From Pseudopithomyces maydicus (Eukaryota; Ascomycota; Dothideomycetes; Pleosporales; Didymosphaeriaceae): a DNA stretch of 64,000 nucleotides. Where the stretch lies: the NCBI GenBank assembly GCA_026873275.1, contig JANTUC010000010.1, positions 124,001-188,000 of the forward strand, given 5' to 3'. Positions 34,568 through 47,700 of the stretch are shown one piece after another. Below the pieces are notes generated by a model. That model ran no database searches and was not told the origin of the DNA. It worked only from the letters and a program-made list of their open reading frames with translations. A program made the translations under genes and the position numbers. Within the stretch, counting starts at the first letter, position 1, and each line of letters starts with the position of its first letter.

Positions 34568-35680
34568 ATAAGGCTGTAAGGAAAAAAAAGAATAGAAAAC
34601 TGATGCAAACTCAACAAACGCTCTAGTGTCGTGATGCCGCCCCGCCCCGCCCCATCCAAAACGAGTGGACCATCTTGATATCTCCCCATTCCATATTAAT
34701 ATGCACTGATGGCAGGCGTTGGTCGATAGGCAATGCGCGATTGCTGACCCCTGTCCTCCAGCAAACACCCCAATCTTCTTCCTCGAAGTCTCGGCAGCGC
34801 CAGAGCCCACAATGAAAAAGAAACACCTGTCAGATTGCACTCAACGTCCTGCCTTCCAGACCGGCCGAAGCCCGACATCCGGTCAGCTGAAGATCATCGC
34901 CACGCGCGCCGAAGCACGCGTAATAAGGCCTCACTCCGGGACATCGAGGCTCTATCTCATCAGCCAGGGTTGCGAATCTGTAGCTTTCGAGGAAAACTCA
35001 GAAGCTGGAAAAAATCGTTAGCAAGATGGTCACATCAATCGGAAGATGCGCTGCGCTGAGGGAGACTCACAGGACGTTTACTATAGAAAAGATTCTATGA
35101 AGTAAAGTCGACATGATGAGAGAATGAGAGGCCGAGGGCAGCTGGTCTTTTATAGACGTTGGGAGCGCGCACGGGGCAGCGAAATTAGCGCTGTCATGTG
35201 ATTTTGCGCTGCTAGCGTTACTGCAAGTGGTGTAGTGCGAAAAATTTCTCGAGGTGGTGGTCCGTGGTTTTGCCGACCAGTGGCCGACTTCGCCGGTCGG
35301 AGGACGCAGGAACGCTGGCGGGGCTGATGCAGCGCAACCGCGGGGCTTCACCGTTCCAACGCCGAAACGTCCTGGGAGATGTACAGTAGTTGTGTAGACG
35401 CACATGGCCAATGGGTCTGGTACGAGGCCTTCTAGCTCTTGAGGCTTCCTCTAGGCGTTTGCCACGGCAATAGGCACCATGGATCCAGTCCCCGGAGAGA
35501 CCACCCGTAGCTGCGCTGCTGCCAATAATTTTTGGGAGCTGCTGCGATAGCGGTCCGACTCATTGCCCCACGGGGGACTCTACGTTGTAAACCACAACGC
35601 GCAACACATCATTGGCATCTGTGAAGTCTCTCTTCGCGCTCTCATTGCAATTGATTGTTCGACCCGAAGAAGCCGTCGCA
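34568..35680. other. Intergenic upstream of THR4
   Basis: About 1.1 kb with no supportable gene. Within 160 bp of the THR4 start there is a GCCAAT (35521) and a CGACTCAT (35556), one mismatch from the TGACTCA site of the Gcn4/CpcA general amino-acid-control factor. A regulatory role is plausible but unproven. Confidence 0.4.
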
Positions 35681-37443
35681 ATGTCCACACATACCGCGTC
35701 CCAGCGCTACCTGAGCACACGGGGAGGCTCCTACGACGTGAGCCGCGTCCGCATACAGACTCAGCGCCGACAGCCCCACTGACGTACCTCGCAGTTCTCC
35801 TTTGAAGACGTCGTGCTCAAGGGACTCGCCTCCGACGGGGGCCTGTTCATCCCAGAGGAAATCCCAGTGCTCCCGAGTGACTGGGCGAGCAAGTGGCACA
35901 ACCTCTCCTTCGAGGACCTCGCATACGAGATCTTCTCGCTGTACATCTCCCCGTCTGAGATCCCCTCCGCCGACCTCAAAGACATCATCCGCCGGAGCTA
36001 CGCTACCTTCCGCACCAAAGACGTCACCCCGACCGTGACACTCGACAAGGAAAAGAACGTACATCTGCTGGAGCTGTTCCACGGCCCGACCTTCGCTTTC
36101 AAGGATGTTGCCCTGCAGTTCCTGGGCAACCTGTTCGAGTACTTCCTCGTCCGCAGGAACGAGGGCAAGAGCGGAAGGGATAGGGAACACTTGACGGTCA
36201 TCGGCGCCACCAGCGGAGACACTGGTTCTGCTGCCATCTACGGCCTGAGGGGAAAGAAAGATGTCTCCGTCTTCATCATGCACCCCCACGGCAAAGTCAG
36301 CGCCATCCAAGAAGCACAAATGACCACCGTCCTGGACGCCAACGTGCACAACCTCGCCGTAGACGGCACCTTTGACGACTGCCAGGTATGCCGCCCATCA
36401 CCACCACCATTCCTACCCTTAGACGATAACTAACCCCTCCCCCACAGGACTTCGTCAAAGCGCTCTTCGCCGACCCCGAAATCAACAGCACCCACAAGCT
36501 CGCCGCGGTCAACTCCATCAACTGGGCGCGCATCCTCGCTCAAATCACCTACTACTTCCACGCCTACTTCACCCTCATCCGCCAGCCCAGCTTCCTGCCC
36601 GCCTCCAAGGTCCGCTTCGTCGTGCCAACCGGCAACTTCGGCGACATCCTCGCCGGCTACTTCGCAAAGCGCATGGGGCTGCCCGCGGAGAAGCTCGTCA
36701 TCGCCACCAACGAAAACGACATCCTGCACCGCTTCTGGGAATCCGGCGCCTACGAGAAGCACCCCGTATTTGGACAAGAGGCCCAGGGCGGGCTCCCCGC
36801 AGACGGCGTCAAGGCACACGAGGCCGGCGTCAAAGAGACGCTCAGCCCCGCCATGGACATCCTCGTGTCGTCCAACTTCGAGCGCCTCCTCTGGTTCCTC
36901 GCCTACGAGGTATACAGCACCTCGGCGGACGCGGTGTCGCAGCGGCGCGCCCAAGCGGGCGACCACGTGCGCAACTGGCTGAACGACCTCAAGGCCAAGG
37001 GCGGCTTCGCCGTCGCCGCCGAGATCCTGACCGCCGCCCAGCACGACTTCTCCTCGTACCGCGTCAGCGACGCAGACACCCTGGCGACCATAAAGGCCAT
37101 CTTCCACGCGCCCCAGTCCAAGGGGTACGTCCTGGATCCGCACTCGGCCATCGGCATCGCGGCCGCGCTGCGCGATGTCGAGGTCGAGGGCCCGCCGTCG
37201 ACCCACCACGTTTCGCTGGCGACGGCGCACCCGGCCAAGTTTAGCAACGCGGTGGAGCAGGCGTTGCCGGAGGAGAGGGCGTATTTCGCGGAGAAGGTGC
37301 TGCCGGAGGAGTTTAAGGGGTTGGAGGATAAGCCGAGGAGGGTGAGCTTGGTGAGGAAGGCGGATGGGTTTGAGGGGATTAGGAAGGTGGTTGTTGCGGA
37401 GGTGGAGGCCGAGTTGAGGGCTGCGGAGAAGGCGGGGAGGTAG
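35681..37443 (+). CDS. THR4: Threonine synthase
   Basis: PLP enzyme that converts O-phosphohomoserine to threonine in the last step of the aspartate-to-threonine pathway. Three exons: 35681-35737 (starts MSTHTASQRYLSTRGGSYD), 35795-36385 and 36448-37443. The introns are 57 and 62 nt, both phase 0; the joined length is 1644 nt (547 aa). FSFEDVVLKGLASDGGLFIP is the N-terminal family signature. ELFHGPTFAFKDVALQ contains the Schiff-base lysine (about Lys122). VIGATSGDTGSAA binds phosphate, and VPTGNFGDILAGYFAKRMG and TNENDILHRFW are further conserved blocks. The start was chosen because the SQRYLSTRGG segment is typical. No frame break occurs across 1.6 kb of coding sequence, in contrast to many neighbours. 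It lies head-to-tail with LYC1. Confidence 0.97.
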
Positions 37444-37659
37444 AGATTACAAGATGAGAGGATATGGCGGGGTGTAGATGTGGAAAAGATGGGTTATATA
37501 GATGGATGGATGGGATGGGATGGAATGGGTTATGCGGAATGATATGATGATTTTTTGGGCAGTTGTTGGTATGCTGCGGTTGTGAGGTGACGGTTCGAAT
37601 TGCGCGGTGATGTCGTGAAAATGGAAGACTGGTATTGATCAAACTGCAATTTGATGTAC

Positions 37660-38880
37660 ATCATGAAGGTGTCTCAACCCTTCTACCAAGGGACATAGGA
37701 AAGTCCTAATTCACTTGCTAGTGGTTCATCCTTACCATCTCTAGCTTCAATTAATCTCAACCTCAACCCTCCACCATCAATCAAATAACCACCCAAACCC
37801 ACACTTGACCCCTCACAACAACTCTTCATCTCCAGTACGTGTATACACCCATCAGCACCGAGAACTACATCCCAGAACTTACTCCTCTCACCAAGTAACC
37901 GAGACTCTGTCCAAAGACCAAAAAAAAAACAGTTTTGATAAATCCTTCTGGTTCTTCATTCACGGTAGGTAAAAGATAAACCCAAAAAATAGGCATCTCC
38001 CGAACGGCATACACCTTCCATTCTAGCTACACCATCGATGTCTTACATGATAGAAAGTAAATCAATTCTATACACATGGTTATAGGTAGATGCGTAACCT
38101 ACATCGTTCATATGAACACGTTAAAAATCTACAAGCACTCTCTTATAAAAACACACTAATAATCTTCTATCCTTGTAACTACTAAAAACCTATTGACTCG
38201 TTATATATATCCTATCTAGTAAAATCTTCTCTTTTAATGATCCCATAGTCCTATAGACTAACTAAGTACTACAACTTATTATAAAGTCAACAGCTCCTCA
38301 GAGATATAGAAACTACATAGGATACCTAAACTATCTAGAGAAAAAAACTTTCTACTGGAAGAGATATATCTATAACTAATATATACTATATGGCTAAGAT
38401 CTATTAAACTATTCATATCTACCTTTACTTATTATACACTCTCTATACCTAACTTTAGTCTATCCCCTCCTCGTATCCAGTCCTTATCTGCCTCCCCCAC
38501 TACTGCAATTAAAACGGCCATCTTAATCGCTTTTAATATCTGTTCTTAAAACCAAAACATAACTATAATCCTGGATTTTTCTTTTCTTTTCTTTTTCCGC
38601 TCTTAGTTATGTATTTTACACGCTATATTATATCCATTATACTCACCACTTCCTACTAAGCATTTTCATTTAGTCAGTCAGCCCCTGCTCAGCTGCTGCT
38701 TTTTCTCAAAACACTAAATAATAACAATATATACTCACCACTAAACAACAACCCCCAATATACCCCTAACACCACACCTGAGATATATATTCTCACCTCC
38801 CTGTTAGCCACTCACCACCACGTCTCGTCTATACACAAGCGAATAAATTAAATCGAAACCTTAGGCAACAAGACAAGGCA
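37660..38880. other. AT-rich, CpG-poor block, candidate RIP-degraded repeat
   Basis: This stretch differs sharply from the GC-rich flanks. It is densely populated with TA, TATA and CTA steps, has few CG dinucleotides and no open frame of note. That is the expected outcome of repeat-induced point mutation followed by decay. No terminal repeats or transposon protein remnants could be recognised, so the origin is inferred. Confidence 0.5.
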
Positions 38881-38990
38881 AGGCAAGATAAAATAAGGTA
38901 GGCACGTGTATTACATGATATGGCATGGCATGGCACAGCACAGCGAACCTACCTTATAGGGTATATAGATCCTGTGGGTAAAAGTATGTA

Positions 38991-39032
38991 GTTACTTATA
39001 TACTTACTTACTTACTTATTTACTTACTTACT
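38991..39032. repeat. TTAC/ACTT tetranucleotide microsatellite
   Basis: About nine near-perfect ACTT units are readable directly. Confidence 0.8.
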
Positions 39033-39481
39033 CACCTGCTTGCTGCATGTGTATATATATATAGATATATATAGCGATTGACACTAACATTGACATTAAT
39101 ATTAACATGCATACATATATATCCGGGGAGCTGAAAGAGAAGAATATATATAGCCACTATCCACCATTCCAGCAAATCCAGCAAATTCACTAACAACCCG
39201 CCCTCTGCCCTCGCACATCGATCAACCTGTACATACATATATACAAACGTCCAACCATCCCACCCCATCCCATCCACCCGCCAGCCCCCCTACAGCTTAC
39301 TTACCCCACCCCCAACGCTCAAAGGATCTATCTTATCTTGTCTTATCTTGTCAAAAGCGATAAAACGCACCAACCGCATCAACGCCATCCATCCATCCAT
39401 ATGTGAGTATATATATACATGCCCAGACGAAGATACCCCCTACCCACCCCCTCGGGCGCAGATTTGCACTCACTTCCAACG

Positions 39482-39512
39482 GTCTAGTCTAGTCTAGTCT
39501 AGTCTAGTCTCG
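39482..39512. repeat. GTCTA pentanucleotide microsatellite
   Basis: About six tandem GTCTA units. Further short arrays (CTTTA at 39613-39636, GTAT at 40327-40350) lie nearby. Confidence 0.85.
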
Positions 39513-42500
39513 TCGCACTTTGCTTGTTGTCGGCGCGTGAATGGTGCGGTGCAAGGGGGTTTGATCGGCCTGTCTTGAAAGCGTTTAAAGGACTGCGCAT
39601 TTATGTAGAGTATTTACTTTACTTTACTTTACTTTACGTGTATATATATGTTTGTATATATATACATATGTACGCTGCTGATCCCGTGATCTGCATCCGA
39701 CATCCCTCGGAGATTCCAAGGTTGTGCTGTGTTATGCTGTGTTATGTTGCGTGCACCTGACTGGCACAGACGGTACAGATGATATATATGTACGTAAGTA
39801 GATAGGTAGTCCAGCGAAGCGAAGCGATACGATGCGATGGATGGATGGATGAATATCCCCACTAGACTACCTCGACGCCGTGCTCTACTCTCCACCCTTC
39901 CCCTCCCTCCCTCCCCTCCCCTCCCTCTCCACTCCACTCTATTCAGGCACAGCGCTGAGTGAATAAAAGGATCGTGTCGCGTCGGGTAAGACGGTACCAG
40001 GTACATTGCTCCATCGTTCCGAAACGTACACACCTACACACACATCCATACATCCATACCTATATCCACACATGTGCTGAGCTCAGCTCAGCGCCGCGCT
40101 GCCGTGCACCCACACGTTTTCCCTTTGCAGGTGCAGCGCTGCTTCGCCGAGTGCTGTGTCAGCTGCATGTAAGTAAGTGCGTAGACTACCTAGTCCAAGT
40201 ACGTACGGTACGTACGTGGGCAACCCTGTCGTCGTCGCGCGCGCAGCATACATAACCTCTATATTAAGAAAACGGTGCCGCGAGCTGGGCGCTAGGGCGC
40301 TGGGGCGCTGTGCACCCACGAGGTGTGGTATGTATGTATGTATGTATGTACGGTATGTAAGTATAGCGGCGGTGCAGGCCACCCTCGCCGTGGATGAAAT
40401 TAACTACGGCATGTATGTAGGTATGCATCCACGCATCTGCTGGGTCGGGAAGTATGTACCGGTAGGTAGACTATTTGGCAACCCCCCAGTGCAATGCAGC
40501 GACTGATTCGGCGCACGTTTATTCGCGGGTCCAAGTCATGCACGAGCGTGTTTTCAGCCGCCGGCGCCTATCTTTTGACAGGACGGAGACGATCATCCGG
40601 CACGTGGAAAGTTTGACAGGTACCCCGCTTCGAAGGGTGAGGTTGGGTTGCCCCATTGAGACACGACGGACAGATCGCCGTAGCGGTCGTAACAGAATAT
40701 GCGAGATTTGTATCAACCAGAATGGCTTCGTGTACCTACGCGTAACCATAATAAAATGCTTCGTCTGCTTGCCGAGGGTTTTGCAATCTTGTGGCTGGGT
40801 GGAGGGGAGATGCGACACAGCGTTTCGAGACTGCGCAGGTGATGCTGTGTAGGGGTGCCGACCGCGCAATGCATGAAAGCTTCCCAAATCACATCTCCAC
40901 CGTTTACAGTCCATCTATCCTGAGTTATCACGCCTATCGCTCGATCGTGTGGAGCAAGGCAAAGCGCTTACGGAGTCCTCCGTCAACGTAAAGAGCAGGA
41001 ATAGGCGCACTCCCAACACCCATGCCAGGAAGATGCCCTGCATGGCCTGGTGACCCATTATGCGGCCCGCACGAATCCGGCGGGATTGGTTCGCGTTCCT
41101 CCGCTGTCAAGATGCACCGGCTGGGACCGAGGAATGGAGTCTGAATGCAAACATGAGAGGGCTGGGAATGCGGAGAGCATGATGTTGCGCGTGACTGTTA
41201 CATCATCGATTCACCCCCAGGTCTGAGCATCGTATCGCATCGCGTCGCGATGAGGTCGTCGAGCGCTGAGCAAACAGGAACCCTCTGCGGGGTAAAAGTG
41301 GGCGTACGGTTGGCTTTCGTCATGGTCCGTGGAGCTGCGAACGCACGGATGCTAAGCAAGAACGTTTCGAAACATTGGCCACCGGCCCGTCTGTAGGTAT
41401 TGGCTTGTCCCGTGCGTGAACGCTCCAACTCCATATGCGAACCATGTCGCGTGGGACCGCCATTATCCCTGCGAAACATGATAGATGGACAAGTGTCCGA
41501 AGTGTAACCATCTGGAGAATCCACGCCATTCTAGCAAAGTAGCACTGATTTCTGTATTCGCGCCCAATTGTCGTACGTAATGGACCCAGCGTCGCGCATC
41601 TTCCGAATCGTGGGAGCCAGCGAGGAATGGGGAGGTCATCTGCGGAGCACAAGATGTCGTCGCACAGCTTCCAGCAGCAATGCTTGGACGAGCTCAATCC
41701 CGGCATTGATATGGACCTCGGAGATGTACCTCGAAGCGTCAGTGGCAATTGCCGCTGCGCGTACAGAGTCCTGTTGGTAAGAGGCGTTCGTCAGATCAGC
41801 TGGTACACCCCTCGCTTTCGACTCCCTATTACCCACGGAGTCGAATACCCTTGCCGGCGGGTCGGTCTTGACGGCCTCTGTGTGACGATAATCCCGCTCG
41901 TCCGTTCCAGCCTTCTGCTTTTCGTGCGGTGGGGGCTGCCGTTCGAAGCAGGAACCGCGTTCACATGCAGCATCCCAAACACTGTTGCCTGGAAATGCGT
42001 AAGGGGCTGTCCGTATCGGACCGTTACTGGGTCGAAGGATCATTTGCCGCATCATATCGACCACCCCATTCGGGATTCAAAGAAGCAAGTGCGTGATATT
42101 GCCATGGATCACCTTGGACGCCCTATAGAGCCTCAACGCCTAGCTGGTTATCCGTGCGATCCCGTCTTAGGGGTAAGAGCTATAGATTGGAAGAGATTGG
42201 GGTCCCAAATAATATCAGAGGCGAGGCTGAGACCAAGGCGAGCGTAAGACGAGCCATACACCATCTTCCTCTGTTGATGCCCGTCTCGGGTTACCAATGA
42301 CACGGGATGATATCTTACCTACATCACACCAATAGTGGCGCTTCCCAAGCACACGATGCGCCCGCATCTTGCGTTCGCTGTGCCCAAAGGTAGAAGTCGC
42401 GCCTAATTTTGTCGCATTATCCTGGTGTGGTAGATTGCAGAGCACTCGCATCGATAGATGGCATCAGCAGGCGCAAGTAAGCGTCGAATGGCAGCGACGG

Positions 42501-43518
42501 GCCATTTGTGCGTCGCACACCCTCAGATGCCAACGGCCAGCATGCGATTGGTGTCCTGCGGCCCGCATCACCGCGCTCTCGTCATCCGCCCACCACGGGA
42601 AGAAGCAAGATGGGTGAAGCTGAAGACCAATCTCGAAGGATGCCCACGTTTTCTTTCGCCGCAGCCTTCCATGCAGTGCGTAAGGCTGATGCGAAGTGTC
42701 ATACGTACGCGCCGCGCGCTGAAAGCAAGGCAGAGGGCAGGGTGTTCGCCAATAGCGATGCGAAAACGGATATGCAAGCGCCCGTTGGCTCACGACGGCC
42801 ATGGATGACTGTGATGACATCGCGCAGAGGCGTATGAGGGTGCGGCATTCACGGCACGAGGCGTAGCCGGGCTATGAGTCGTCCGCAGCTCGGGCATCGT
42901 TTTTTTTATCGCAGCGAGGGGGCAGCTGTAATTTGTAAAGTGTGGTGACACAGAAGAAGCAAGATGGCGAAAAAGGAACCGTGGCATGAGACCAATGTGA
43001 GGTACCGTTCCTGCCGATGTTTCACATGCCATGTGGAAGGTGCAGGCCAAGGAGGCAAGTGCGTTCCGTGGGGAGCAGAGCAGGGTCAATCTGAAGACGA
43101 TCAAGTTTTGAATGGTGTAGAATAGTTGCTGAATTGATAGATAAAAAAATGTGGTATCGTTTTGACCTTGCAGTCGCCGCAATGAGCTGTTCTAAGCCCG
43201 TGTATCTAAGTAGCACCCAGAGGACCGCTCTGATGCCAGCCAGACAGAAAAGAAACCAGTGAAAACCATAACGATTGAAAGGAAGGGGGAATCGTAAACG
43301 AAGACTTTTCCGGTGACCCGCCCAATGCTTTCCTCCTAATAGTACAGTGGGATCGTCCAGAAAATGCAGTGCCAGAATTACATTAAAAACAAGAAAATGA
43401 CGCACGGGTATCTCGCAGTAAGAGCAAAGACAAGTGCACGCAAACAGAACAGGAGCAGTAAACAATCGGAAGGCCATAACATGGTCCTCACCCAGACAAA
43501 ACGCCGGCGCAAAAGCGT

Positions 43519-44723
43519 CTAGGCAGAAGGGTAGCGAAGGATCTCTTCGCAGTTCGCATCAAAGCGCATGCTCCAAAGGCGCATGCCAGTCATAAGCTTC
43601 TCCGTCTTCTCGAGCTCGCGGTCGCGACCGAAGATGGAGTCGACGAACTCGCAGCCGCTGTTCTTGCCCATAGCAAGAGGCTTCTTCTCTCCCGTCTCTT
43701 TCTTGGCCGCCTTCCACATGTAGTCCTCGCATACTTTGAGGAGCTTGGCGAAGCGGATCCATAGACGCTCACCGCTCTCGAGGAAGTCCTCGACCATCTC
43801 GTGGTTCTCCTTCTTACGGATCTTGGGCATGGTCTCTTCGGCACGCTTGACCTTGCCGGCGAGCTGGATGAGGAGGAGCCAGAGCTCGCCCGCCATCTCA
43901 GCCAAGGGGGTTGCTGGTCCATAGTGGAACACAGTCCAGTCGTAGATCCACTTGCCGAGGGAGTTTGCGTCGAAGACGCTGCCCAACAGCATGATGGGCT
44001 CTTCAGTCGGGTCCCAATTCTTGTACGAATAGCCAGCGGGGATACCGGCGCGGCGCGCGTCTTCTTCGGTTGCTTTTGCTGCCGTCTTGGTGGCTGGTGC
44101 GGGCCGCTTCGGGGTTGGCTGCGGCTGCGGACGGCTTTGAGTGTGAGACGCACGTCGTGGACGGCTCGCCTTTGGCTCTGATTCATAGATTGGGACCTGG
44201 TGGCGAACATGGTAATCAGCATAACCGTACGTGGCATGGCGTGAGTACGGCGGCGGTGGATCGCGCGCGTATTCGTGGTCGAAATCGCCATAGACGTCTT
44301 TGGTGTGCACGTAGCGCGCTGATACCGACGGACGACGAGCCTTCTCACGATGAGAGCGTTTGAGGGGCGTCGCGTCCGAGTCGCGGCGTGGCCGGCTCGT
44401 CCGAGCGTAATCATAAAAACCACTTACAAATTCGGGCGTGCGCTGCGGCGTCGGGTAGTAGCGCGGCGAGTTGTAAGAGGGCATGGCACCGGCGCGCGGC
44501 GAGGCGTACGTGTTGTACTGGGGCGGGACGGCGTGCGAGGCGCGTCGCGAGTGGCCCTGGACTTTTGGCGAGGCGTGCGGCGATGGCGAGGTGCCCTGGG
44601 CGCCGTAGCGGGGGAGTAGTAGCCGGGACCAGGCGACATTGGGGGCGTACGACCGTGCGGGTAGCTGTCGTAGGGCATGTAGCCCGGCGGGGCGGCGCTG
44701 GTGTACGGCGGGGCGAAGTTCAT
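43519..44723 (-). CDS. Conserved protein of unknown function, frame broken by one base
   Basis: The N-terminal half is disordered and rich in Pro, Tyr, Ser and Arg (MNFAPPYTSAAPPGYMPYDS; several PxxP patches). The C-terminal 190 residues look like a folded, mainly helical domain: YKNWDPTEEPIMLLGSVFDA, LGKWIYDWTVFHYGPATPL, LWLLLIQLAGKVKRAEETM, and SGERLWIRFAKLLKVCEDYM. Proteins of this type occur in Dothideomycetes, sometimes under a misleading cell-wall-protein name derived from the Pro-rich half; that is recollection only. The start frame turns into nonsense after GPGYYSP. One extra base in the five-G run at 44610-44614 joins it to RYGAQGTSPSPHASPKVQ and the rest, giving 401 aa. A GTAAGT occurs in frame near 44426 but no convincing intron follows. 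Function not inferred. Confidence 0.75.
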
Positions 44724-47700
44724 GGCGATTGTGGGTGATTGAGGTAGGTAGACGGGTGGATGTAGAGGGAGGAGCAGGCGCGCACAGCTGGGGATTTACG
44801 AAGCGGCCTCACCGTTGGCGGAATCCGTCCGTGTGTCGTTGTCGGGTGGTGTGTGTGAATGGGAAGGAAAGCTCGACGGCAGGAGAGAAAGAAAAGGCGG
44901 TCTGTCGACAAAACATTGAGCTCTGTGGTTTTCTTTTACTCGAAAATGCCAGAAGGATCCAGATTCAGGATCCTGGGTCGCGGTGTGGTGAGGTGCTTGG
45001 TAATATCGTGTTGGTACAGAGTGGCCCGGAGAGTGTGCGCGAAGCGGCGGGCCCGGCTAGGTTATGTACTCAGACGCATTGTATTGGGTTCCGCCCGCGG
45101 GCGAAAGCGACGGCAGCCTGACAAGGACCTGCCTGCATGTTCCCCCTTGTACACTAGAGGAGCCCCCTCCCCTGCCCGCCCCCCGATCGCCTGTCCTCCT
45201 CCATGGGTCTGACTTACCGTACCTTCCCCCCTAGCCAGTGCTCAGTGCTGCGACCCCGAGCGTGTATTTCTGGCGCCTCAGCCTCCCTGCGGCACCTGTC
45301 GAGTGGCTGGTCGCGCGGCGGCGGGCGTGGGCGCTGCTGCTGCTCGCTGCTCGTTGCTCGCTGCTCGCCTCCCATGGGTGCCCAAAGCGACTGGGCACAC
45401 GCATACTGGCCAGTACGTACCTACAGCAGGTACATAGATACGGCCATGTGCAGTAGGCATCGGATGCGAACCGGAGGGCAGCGCCGTCACTCGCCGTGCG
45501 TGTCCCATTCGTACGGCTCGTCTGTTTTTGTTATGTGATGTATGTATGGCCGCGGTAATATTAGCCTCCAAAACGCCCACTGCTGCCATTCTGCCTCCCA
45601 AATATCCGGCCCTGGACACACTGGACAGACTGGGCAGGTCTGTGTAAGCACCGTCTTGCGTCGTGGCCCATCGCCCACTGCCCGCTGCCCACACTGCCCT
45701 CCTCCCGGGCGCTGTGCCACGCTTGGGCTACGCTCTCCTGTGTTCCTTGCTCAGCTGCCCCGGCACCGTGCTATCGTTGCGTCTCCCAAGTAACAGGACC
45801 TCGCGCTCCACTCTCGAGGGAGATCCAACGTCAGGCAGCGTGGCTACTCGTCAATGCGCTCTGTGCGCACCGAATGCAACCGACCTGCCGTGTCGTCAAA
45901 GGCTGCCCGCTGGCCCCGGCGGCACTCCTTCCACGCGGGACGGGCTCGAGGACTCATTCGGCCGCCGAAGACCAGAGCCCAATGTCCCAATGTCCCAATG
46001 TCCCCCAACTCGGCCAACATTCCCATCAGCGCTTGCGCCAGCGCGACGTCGCTAGCTTCGCAAACAGCTGGGCCGGCGTCGCGGAGGGGTGGAATCTGGA
46101 GTCTTGCCGGCGGAAGGCAGCGTAGCGTACCAGACTCGCCCTCCCAACGGCTGGCCTGCCACCGCCGGGATGCCCTGCCAAACGCTCGCCCTCGCGACAA
46201 GAGCCGCACTCCATGTCTGAGCCCGCTTGGGGCTCACCGTGAGCCTCCCCGAGTACTGCGGTTGGATCGCGCAGCAATCTCCGCACAGGGAAAAATTTTT
46301 CTCTTCGATAATGTCTCAGAAGTCGCTACCTGGGTCATGCTGCTGTCGCTGGCCCGCACCGTTACTTACCGCTACTCTGAACATGATGAGCAGTCATTCC
46401 ACTCCGCTTCGTCGCTGGACGACATGGGCCCCGCTGCTGCAGCTTCCAGCAGCCACGCGCCCCTGATTCGACCACAGGTAGCGAACAACACAGCGGACAG
46501 GCCTCCATCCCCAGTTGCCATCCCCAGTGCGCCGCCAGGCTTGTCTCGAAGCAGGTTTCCTCGACCGACGTCGAATCGACCACTGGTTAATACGGAGCGC
46601 CATGACCCGCAATCTGCATGAAGCCTTCCTGCTTGACTGTGTTTCTGCCGCCATTTCCACCCTTGCAATCTCTCTTCGAAATCTTGGCGCACAATCATTG
46701 CGAATTTCCACCCTTCCGGGTTCCCCTATTGGCCCCCGTCTCATCTCTATCCCTGTGGCGCTCGACGGACTCCAGCCTACCGAGCCCACACAGGCTCAAC
46801 GCCAAAATTCCCCTACAGCACGTACGCTCTGCCTCGACAGCTCATCTTGCCTAGAGGGCCCTCCTCTGACTCTTCGGCACCGCTGCCTTGTGCATTGTTG
46901 GATGCCTAGGGACCAAATACAATACCAAAATATGCTTTTGACATGGGCTCCGTGGGCTTCAACGACATGTGCCTTCGTTTCATCATCGTTTGACTGGCTT
47001 CGGATCAGCCAACGAAATTGACATTGGCATTTGTAAAGCAGTGCACTGGTCGATCAACATGAGCTGACGGGTTGTGGTTCCTCGCCTTTTGTTTGCTCCA
47101 CTACCCGTAGTAGCGCGATTGGCTCCGTCTCACCGCGATATCGCAACTTGTTATCTGGAGAGCGCGTCCCGCACGCACTGTTGCGATCCTCCTCAACGGA
47201 TGCGCAATGGCCGCGTCAACGTTTGAATTGCATCCACAGAAACTTTACCGGGCGGAACGTTGCTCCGACGGTACCAGATAGTGCTTTTTTCTCTCGGGAT
47301 ACATGCCCTTCCTCTGGCCTGGCCAAGCCAAGACGCAGCCCTACTCGGGTTCACGCAGTACGTATCGCTTTTGCAGCCTTAGCGAGCGTTTGCAGCTTTC
47401 ACATATCGACCGGGAAGCCACGTTTGATGTGTTGGCTGAGTCGCTGAGAGCATACATATGCAATGCCGCTCTAGCTGCATAACTGCAATCCTAAAATATT
47501 CTGCCAAGTCGCATCATCTAGTGTGCTTTGGGCTACGCTCCGCTCAAGACGCTACGCGTCAGGGTCTGTGGCGGTGCAGACGGGTCTACCGTCATCACAT
47601 GATATCAATATCATCTACCTATTTGACGGCTGGACCACGACGGCGACTCCTTGAATCGCGCTTCCCGTGGCGAACCCTTCGGACGACGCGGACCTCTCCC

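Larger units (their letters stand above)
37444..43518. other. 6-kb gene desert with an AT-rich core
   Basis: No supportable gene. 37.7-38.9 kb is AT-rich, full of TA steps and nearly free of CG, as described separately. 38.9-40.5 kb carries many microsatellites. 40.5-43.5 kb returns to balanced composition, but its open frames (the longest is 41627-42247 on the + strand) are rich in Cys, Trp and Arg, overlap other frames and resemble no family. Confidence 0.6.

Noticed and set aside
41627..42247. 206-codon open frame on the + strand in the first desert
   Set aside because: Random-looking composition rich in Cys, Arg and Trp, no motifs, and equally long overlapping frames on the other strand.
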